64,000 bases of DNA from Hanleya hanleyi (taxonomy: Eukaryota; Mollusca; Polyplacophora; Lepidopleurida; Hanleyidae), in contig JAVTVY010019639.1 of the NCBI GenBank assembly GCA_036873755.1, positions 1 to 64,000 of the forward strand. The letters run 5' to 3'. The stretch's first letter is position 1; the number at the start of each line of letters is the position of its first letter. This document shows positions 56,710 to 64,000 of this stretch, piece by piece. The notes beneath the pieces were generated by a model. That model saw nothing but the letters and a program-made list of their open reading frames with translations. It was not told the origin of the DNA and made no database searches. Made by a program: the position numbers and the translations under genes.

Positions 56710-59283
56710 CGAAGTGCTCCCGCCGTCATTCAGACCAGTCCGTCACTGAGACCAATCCGTCACACAGACCAATGCGGCAGTGATCAAGGCATCGCCGCGA
56801 CTAAGTGCTCTATGGCACAGCGAGGAGCAGCGATTATCCTAGCTACCCTAGCCATTTTCTTAGCAGGGGACAGCCAGGACCCGATCCCTCCATTCATCTT
56901 ACTGCACTCTAGAGTATATTTTATAAAATTATAGTATTTTATATTAAAACAAATTCTAACAGGATGTAGCGAAAACTGACTCTCCATGATGTTCAGCATT
57001 GTAAAATTTCGTAATTACTTTGATATTAGACTTTGATTAATAATTGATAAATTTTAGCTGTTATTATTATAAAGATATAACATGGGAAAATGCTAAAATA
57101 TGGCACTCAGTTACTGGTTTAGATCTAAGGAATATACTGATATAGGCGTAATTAAAAATATAAAAACTTGTCTTCCAAATTGTTGAATTAAATTATCTGA
57201 GATATAACTGGTTCATATAAATTATAATAGTTTAGATATCAATAAAATTATTTAATATAATTGGTTAAAATATAATTGATATAATAAATAATATATTATT
57301 TAAATATAATAGATATAAATAAAATTACTGAAGAATACCTAATTTAAAATAATACGAAAATTTATTCCTTAGCTATTGAATGTAATTGTTTAAAATATGA
57401 CTGGTTTAGATGTCAAAAAAACACATTTAGCCATTTCTCAGGTGACAGGGGAACAGTTAAGGATTGTTGTTTTTGTTCTGATCCTTTAAAAACACTTAAC
57501 GGCTCATACCACATCTGTATTAATACAACTGTAACTCAGACAGGCTTTTGGCTTTTGTGGTACTGTTTTTACAAGCTTTTCATTGATATTGTTTTAATAG
57601 CTCCATTGATAGATCTGGGAACTGTCTAGACACTGATTTTCATTAAAAAATAAATTTCTACATCTAGATTTTTCTTCATTTTCCTAATTTTTAATTAAAT
57701 ATCCACTAAAATGGATGTGAATTTAAGAATGTGAATGAGTATTCTAATACTGTGAATTAGAAGTATGTGAATTTAATATTAAATTGCCGATAGCTAAAAT
57801 ATTAATTCATTCACTCTGTATTACTGTTGATATGAGATACAATTACAGGGATTCATAAGAGTCCGAATATTTGAGTATTTTTCTACTCAAATGAGTGGAT
57901 TCAGTTTTTGGTATTTTCTTGAATTCGAGTATTTCTTCAAACTTACCTGCCAAGTCTCGATGTAAATACTGGTATGTTTCGGTTGCCTTGGTGTGACATT
58001 TGATGTCCAGAATACCGCTGAATAGCGATGTGATATCATATGTAACAAGGATAGCACTGCTCGGGATGGGCTAGCTCCGGTGTAGCCTTGTTCCATACTA
58101 CGTGAGAACAACGCTACGGCTGCAAGCCAGTCACCAGATCGAGTTGTTGGGAAATTGCCGTACGGGCAATATTTGCCGAACCAATTGACCATAACCAATA
58201 AAATAATTCGATTCTATGTCCACTTACCTTTCATAAAAATCCTTGTTTATGAGTGACCGTCCGTTTTTAGCTTGGCAAGAGATCGAAACTCGGACGAGGG
58301 GGGGGAAAACTGTCCACATCGCCGCCATCTTTACATCGATAAGTTTTACATGGACAGTATAACCCCCTCGTCCGAGTTTCGATCTCTTGCCAAGCTAAAA
58401 ACGGACGGTCACTCATAAACAAGGATTTTTATGAAAGGTAAGTGGACATAGAATCGAATTATTTTATTGGTTATGGTCAATTGGTCTGGCAAATATTGCC
58501 CGTACGGCAATTTTCCAACAACTCGATCTGGTGACTGGCTTGCAGCCGTAGCGTTGTTCTCACGTAGTATGGAACAAGGCTACACCGGAGCTAGGGATGG
58601 GCATACTTTCAATTTCATTAATGAAATTTGAAGCATCCGCAAGATATGTATGTTGCTTTTTAATAAAAGGCAACAGGAAGAAATCCAAATATCTCCCCAG
58701 TTTCGAAGTAGGTGGTATCATTATCTGTTAACATCCGACTTGAGATATTTCTAATATATGTCTTGGCTATTGCCAGTCTCGAGAGGTGAGATTTACGTTG
58801 ACGTGTATTGACATAATTAATGTCTCTGCTTCTTGTAGCGTTTTCTCTGTTTACTAGAGAAGCGTCATGTTTTCATTATGTCTCTAATGAGTTAGAATGA
58901 ATCAGTTGATATGCGGCGTATGTTGTAGTCTATCAGGATACTAATCTTCTCAATCAAGGTCGCAGGAATAACTCGTATTACTTGTATGAATCCCAGAATT
59001 ATTTATGTATGTCCTAATTATTTCGTAGTTGTAAATATTTTGCCGTATAAAACGATTTAGTGCTCCATTTAAAAAGCATTGAAATAACATTAGGTTGCAT
59101 TAAACAAAAGTTGGGCAGAGCTTCCTAGCGGACTCTGATATTGTTTAGGCGATGGCCGTCAGTCGTTACGCACCGGCGAGCACAGCTTTTCAACCCCTGC
59201 TATCCCCAGCATAAACAGCATTGGTCTGTGTGACGGATTGGTCTCAGTGACGGATTGGTCTCAGTGACGGCGGAGCACTTCGG
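56710..59283. repeat. 2.6-kb inverted-repeat unit with 66-bp arms
   Basis: The left arm 56710-56775 (CGAAGTGCTCC, CCAATCCGTCACACAGACCA) is nearly exactly inverted at 59218-59283. Each arm itself contains short tandem repeats of GTGACGGATTGGTCTCA type. AT-rich filler (57000-57400) and a second inverted repeat at 58071-58594 lie inside. No protein signature. Confidence 0.7.
58071..58594. repeat. Long inverted repeat, arms of about 230 bp
   Basis: 58071-58306 and 58359-58594 are collinear complements with only a few mismatches (CTAGCTCCGGTGTAGCCTTG, GAGTTGTTGGGAAATTGCCG, AGAGATCGAAACTCGGACGA). The loop of about 50 bp holds a smaller pair ACTGTCCA/TGGACAGT. High identity points to a recent origin or to arm-to-arm gene conversion. 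Confidence 0.9.
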
Positions 59284-59712
59284 CCCCTTATCTACACAGA
59301 ACTATTAATAAAACTATCCAGTCTCACGTATTTGTCGTTTTGTCGCAATAAACTTGCATGAATTATGAAAATCTGCTCGCAAAAACTAGTAGAAGACATT
59401 GACGCAGACGATCCACTTTTAAGCATATTACTGTAGATAGTTTCTTGCTACCATGAATACCTAGCACATTTCTAAATGAGCCGCCTTCACAAATTCACTT
59501 CCTTGAAAATTAAACTGTGTTCCAGTTGTGATTTCCCAAACACTCGTCCACAAATTGGAGAAAATCTCCATATTTATCCATACATCTGCTATCGGCTGAA
59601 ACGTTTTGAAACTTTAAATCCATTATTGGCGATCCAGACATCAGTACTTTGAGTACTTTCATTTTCGATTCCCGTCTAGTTAGACTGCGAGAATCTGTTT
59701 CGAGATGGAGAT

Positions 59713-60742
59713 AAAGGAGATGGTACGATAATGCGGGATTTTGGCCTACACGTGGTGTAGCTGAAATAGAAAAAAATGAAATGTCTTAAAAATAAATTGT
59801 GTTTTAATGTAACGGTAAGAGAAAATATATGTACACAATATATGAAAGTTCTAGCTCAATTGTACTATGATTATAGTTATGACATGAAATTGAAATCTGC
59901 AGCATGTGCTATTTCGTGGAAAAGGATCTTAATTGAGTCATTCAAATACACATTTAGACACAAAGGACTACTTGGACCAAAAGGATTTTCCAGCAGTGGA
60001 GAAAAAATGCCACCGCCCATCACTAGGTTATACGGCATTTTGGTCCATGTCTAAATGTATTTGACTCGATTTAGACCCTTTTTTCATGAAATAGCCCATG
60101 CTGCAGATTACAAGTTCATATAACAACTATATCATATTGCAATTGAGCTAGAACTTTCACAGATTGTGTGCATATATTTTCTCTTGCTGTTACATTAGGC
60201 TGGTTAAAAAAAATGTCCTGTTTAGCATCACCGCCCGCCCCCGAAATTTCGTCCGCCCCCCAAAAAATTTTTTTTTTTTTTTTTTTTGCCTAAAAGTCCG
60301 TTTTCGACTCAAATGTCCGTTTCCGAGGCCCAAATCCGCATTTTGTAGATAACCGAGCATGCCGAGTTGTGAAGCGTGGGCGCTTCAAAATGCCATTCGT
60401 TATCTGCCAAGTTCGACGATCATTGGATGTATTGAAGGCCTGGTGGGATTAAAGATCCCAGAGACTCTTTCTCTCGACGAATTATTCTATGGCCTTGTGT
60501 CTGGGAGAAATTCAACTATTCAGGCAAGGTTTATTGATGATTTTATTCACACAGGCCACTAAAAAAAAAAAAAAAAAAAAAAAATCCGCCCTCCCTACCC
60601 AGATTTATATAAAAAAAATGATGCTAAACAGGAAAAAAAATTTAACCAGCCTTATTAAAAGTTATGTTTGACATTTTACTTTTTTTTATTTCAACCACAC
60701 CACACATAGGCCAAACTCCTGCCTTATCACACCATCTCCTTT
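59713..60742. repeat. Older foldback element, right arm split by a MITE
   Basis: Left arm from AAAGGAGATGGTACGATAAT through GGCCTACACGTGG and GAAAGTTCTAGCTCAATTG; right arm mirrors it, but is broken at 60197. After the insertion the mirror resumes (AATTTCAACCACACC-like sequence, CATAGGCCAAACTCCTGCCT, CACCATCTCCTTT). Without the insert the foldback is about 575 bp. Confidence 0.8.
60198..60651 (+). mobile_element. PIF/Harbinger-type MITE, 454 bp
   Basis: Ends GGCTGGTTAAAAAAAATGTC and TTTAACCAGCC with CCTGTTTAGCATCA just inside on both sides; target duplication TTA (60195-60197 and 60652-60654). The interior has long complementary T and A runs (about 60267-60288 and 60560-60583). It interrupts the foldback at 59713-60742. 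Confidence 0.85.
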
Positions 60743-60817
60743 TGACAAAAAGCAAAGCTATATGAGAACTAGAATTATCACGGCGGTGATGGAAATGGGA
60801 GAAATATTACCATATTT

Positions 60818-61039
60818 CCTTCAGTTTGCCGTTTCGACTAGGGGCTGCTGTCTATTATTGCAATGTTGAAGAATGCCTTTCGGATACATTGTTGCAAAGT
60901 TTCCCCAACAGATTAGGCAATGATGTAAACAAACTATCAACTGTGTTGCAATGCATGTTAAGTTCAATTCAATCAGAACGAGAACACCGCTGTGTTGCAC
61001 AAATAGGCACGGCTGTACAGTCGAAACGGCATACTGAAG
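60818..61039. repeat. Small inverted-repeat element, 0.22 kb
   Basis: CTTCAGTTTGCCGTTTCGAC and GTCGAAACGGCATACTGAAG bound the unit (one mismatch). Overlapping short open frames are not convincing genes. Confidence 0.7.
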
Positions 61040-61575
61040 AATTGTAGTAAACCTAAAATGAGCACAACAAAGACAAACGAACATTGTATGGTTCAATTTA
61101 TTGTGTGATAACAAAATCAGCAGATAAAACTTATCAGCCACAAATCTGGAACAAAATGTACATAAAGCAGCAAAGTGGATACATGGAGAGAAGAGATTCA
61201 ACAACCATGTCAGTGATTGACCTGGATTCACACCCTATCAAAATACATGAAATGTGATATGATTTTAGGGAATGTTTTTAGCTTTTATCACACATACGTA
61301 CAGTACGATTATAGCATTAACAATATAGAGGTTTAACCTCAAGTGTGACCTTGTATATATTAATATAATAAATTGTGATTAAATATACTTAAAACATATA
61401 TTGCTCTGAACTATACAGACATGAACATGCAAAAACTATCTTGACAAGGGCAGATTCCCTTCATAATTTAATATATGGAGAAGCTTGGAGGGTCCACATA
61501 CAGTCTAATATTTACCATATATATTAATGCCATTTAGAAAGTGAATATTTATGAATATACCTTGTGCCAAAATTG

Positions 61576-62073
61576 TTAAAGGTGAAATGCAAAGGTTTTC
61601 TAATTTTCATTTATATATTCTTCGTGGATTAGTTAATGATGGAAATATCAGCCCATGTATTTCGTTTGGTTTTATTTGAAGTATTTTGTCTCCTGGTAGC
61701 TTTTGAAAAGTGCTTCAAAGTTGGCATCTCAAGCCCGGTCAATTTGAGAAATGAAATCCGCGTCGCTTATCTGCTCTTGTTTGACGCTGTTTTGTGACGT
61801 CACATCAGACCACCTGGCCGAGCGTCAATACTTGTAACATTCAGTCTCCGGGCGGCTGGTCTGACGTGACGTCACAACCAAGGAAAGATAAGCGATGACG
61901 TTTTGCAAATCTGAATTCAGCTGTGCTAGGAGTACCAACTTTTAAAAAGATTCTAGCAGACAAAATGATTCAAATTTAACTAAGTGAATTAGATAGACTG
62001 GTATTTCTATCATTATTCAACCTATATAAAATGTAAAGAGGAGAATCTAAAAACCTTTGCATTTCACCTTTAA
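61576..62073 (+). mobile_element. TTAA-ended MITE with CRE palindromes, copy 2
   Basis: Ends TTAAAGGTGAAATGCAAAGG and CCTTTGCATTTCACCTTTAA, 498 bp. Perfect TGACGTCA at 61795-61802 and 61867-61874 flank a stem CAGACCACC..GGTGGTCTG-like centre. Related in design to 39370-39891 and to the start at 63731. Confidence 0.8.
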
Positions 62074-62259
62074 GTTTGATTGGTGGAAGAGACGTCTCAG
62101 GATGTTACATAATTCCTGTTCCACGGATGCACAACACAATTTCTGTTCCACGGATGCACAAGACAGTCCTGTGACTACAGTAATATAACACAGTACTTAA
62201 TCGCCGAGATAATGTCACATGATCTTGTGCATTACAAATGCTTTCTTTCTGTATATTTA

Positions 62260-62686
62260 CAGGCCTGCAAGTGGCTCACAGTGAAAATATAGGAGGAAGT
62301 TTGCCAAAATATATAGGAATTTTCTTAATAAAATATAGGAAAATATAGACCTAAGACAGGTCACTACTGTAAGACAGGTCACTGCTACATTGTATGTTCC
62401 AAAATTGGTAGTTTTTTGGTGTTTGATAAAATTATTTCCACTGAACATGCTGAATGCGGTCATAGTTGTTTGTGGTGGTTGAGGAGACCCATTCTGCTGC
62501 TTGGTTCAAGAAAGAGAAATTTAAATGTTTTCACTTTTTCTGAAATGTATTTTCTCATGCCAAATTGACTCATTTCAGAGCATTGGTGAAGGTTTTCATG
62601 AGATAAAGTCAAAATATAGGAAATATCAGAGGTTTTAGGTAAAATATAGGAATGACTCAAAAATATAGGAGGCACTTGAAGGCCTG
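62260..62686 (-). mobile_element. Small hAT-type MITE, copy 2 (6-bp target duplication)
   Basis: Inverted copy of the element at 18625-19109: starts CAGGCCTGCAAGTGGCTCAC, ends GGAGGCACTTGAAGGCCTG. Target duplication TATTTA at 62254-62259 and 62687-62692. Interior with repeated AAATATAGGA. Confidence 0.87.
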
Positions 62687-63140
62687 TATTTACTTGGCAT
62701 TGCCATGGTGAATGCTAACATTAACATTGGCAACTATGAGCTGATATAGCTTTGGTCTCAAGATCTGCTTTTGGTATCTATAGGGCCTACATTTGCCAAA
62801 ATTAAGTTAGTACATGTATTTGATAAGACTGATTCCATTATTTAAGATAGAGGTAGGAATTGTTTTGTAAATGGTGAATTGGAAAAGAGCGAATACTTGT
62901 GCTGGATGGGCCAGTCCCGTGCGGACTCGAACCTGCACTCTCAGAGTTTGGCACGAAATAGTCGGCAGTAAATACAATAGCTCTAAATCACTCGCCCACT
63001 TCAGCTTTCACAGAAGAGCAACTTCAGAGTCTAGATTGCATATATTTACTACTCCGCTGGTGGACTGAATAGTGGCAGAGATGCTAAAGTTATATATATA
63101 CTTGGATGCCATATTGCAAAGTCGATTATCAAACATGAGC

Positions 63141-63176
63141 AGTGTGACTAACGTCACAGGACCTACGAAGTAGGGT
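63141..63176 (+). repeat. 36-bp interspersed motif, copy 2
   Basis: Identical to 37397-37432. Confidence 0.7.
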
Positions 63177-63529
63177 AGGCATTTAGACTCCGACGCGAAC
63201 TGAACTCTTGGAAATCCCCACCCCAGTTGAAATCCTGCCTATATGAAGATGGGCACTGCCCAAGTCAGAATCACCAGTGATATTCATCAAAAATCACCAG
63301 AAATTTTCATCAAAAGTAGGTCAGCTCAGAACTTGCTGGTCACAGTCCCCTACTGCAGCTTCATACCAAAAATCAAGGTTCTAATGTCAATGGTTCTCCT
63401 TATTTTGCCGACAAAAGGATTCGGATGGACTCACTCGCTCATTACCGGACAATTTGCAAATGAGAGCCTACTTCGTAGGAATATTGGTCATATTGGCCTC
63501 AACTTTTGATGGTCAGTCATCTAATGATT

Positions 63530-63652
63530 CAATCACCCCCATTGAACTTTGATCAATTTGATCACCCTCCAAAATCATTGAGATATTTAAGAAATAATGG
63601 ATTATCTGCATGATTTGAACCATTTTGTCAACTTCCTGTTCTAACATGAGTA
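63530..63652 (+). repeat. Interspersed repeat 'ATTTTGTCAACTTCC' family, copy 4
   Basis: TTGATCACCCTCCAAAATCA, TAAGAAATAATGGATTATCT and CCATTTTGTCAACTTCCTGT. The 36-bp motif follows directly. Confidence 0.65.
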
Positions 63653-63687
63653 GTGTGGCTAACGTCACAGGACCTAGGAAGTAGGGT
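63653..63687 (+). repeat. 36-bp interspersed motif, copy 3
   Basis: TAGTGTGGCTAACGTCACAG then GACCTAGGAAGTAGGGT; slightly diverged from the other two copies. Confidence 0.65.
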
Positions 63688-63730
63688 GAGGAAGATGACT
63701 TGGGGGTCCAAGCGTAATGTTATAGGTCAC

Positions 63731-64000
63731 TTAAAGGTGAACTGAAAAGCTTTCCAATGTTCTGTTAAAATGTCATAAAAAAGGAACTTCTATAGTTGTT
63801 GAAATTATGTGTGGTAATAATTCTGTGGGTTATTGTTTTATTTTGGGTATATGAGAAGTCAAAACTTATACCGAGAGCCAGAACTTTTAAAAACGTCATC
63901 GCTTGCCTCCCGTTGTTTTTGGAACGTCATGACGTTATAGTGGTCCTCGTTCATTCATCCGACGTAGCGTGACGTCACATTTGAATAAAACTTGAATGAA
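63731..64000 (+). mobile_element. TTAA-ended CRE MITE, copy 3, cut by the window end
   Basis: Starts TTAAAGGTGAACTGAAAAGC and contains AACGTCATCGCTTGCC and a perfect TGACGTCA at 63970-63977, like the copies at 39370 and 61576. The other end lies outside. Confidence 0.55.

Noticed and set aside
60821..61231. 136-codon minus-strand frame with hydrophobic stretches
   Set aside because: Overlaps a small inverted-repeat element and has no homologue I can name.

Overview
This is eukaryotic nuclear DNA, AT-rich, with one spliced gene in a sea of transposable elements and minisatellites. A gastropod mollusc, probably abalone-like (Haliotis), fits best. The reasons are SINE-like repeats ending in a repeated ACTC/TCAC tail, arrays of about 160-bp units joined to a CCGT/ACGG microsatellite (as in the 'pearl' repeats of molluscs), and DIRS and reverse-transcriptase families common in marine invertebrates. 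The organism is an inference; the gene and the repeat structures are read directly.

The only host gene I can support is the medium (mu) subunit of the AP-3 adaptor complex, on the + strand. All 13 coding exons are present (6800-6834, 8385-8463, 8926-9031, 11949-12061, 17436-17560, 18226-18385, 26243-26356, 26805-26878, 27815-27920, 28561-28719, 29849-29899, 31562-31630, 40649-40714). They join in phase with GT..AG introns into 418 codons plus stop, the length of human AP3M1. About 34 kb of DNA carries 1.26 kb of coding sequence.

Layout. 1-2.9 kb: nothing recognised. 2.9-6.3 kb: a decayed Ty3/Gypsy pol on the minus strand with integrase upstream of reverse transcriptase, then a decayed Penelope-type reverse transcriptase carrying a 15-copy 39-bp minisatellite. 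6.8-40.7 kb: the AP3M gene, whose introns hold a 2.5-kb hAT element with a BED-finger remnant, a 19/38-bp minisatellite that begins on the exon 4 donor site and is split by two transposons, further hAT-type and Harbinger-type non-autonomous elements, pearl-like arrays, SINEs, a truncated LINE and a 23-bp minisatellite. 40.7-64 kb: no host gene recognised. It holds a nest of insertions (a TTAA-ended MITE containing a pearl-like array containing a full-length but inactivated 6.6-kb DIRS retrotransposon), several large inverted repeats including a perfect 104-bp palindrome, and more MITEs, one of them inserted inside the arm of an older foldback element.

I see no undescribed enzymatic system. 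The most interesting observations are the minisatellite that multiplies the exon 4 splice donor, the base-precise DIRS boundaries with matching internal complementary region, the Gmr1-like gene order of the Gypsy remnant, and a MITE family carrying several perfect TGACGTCA sites.
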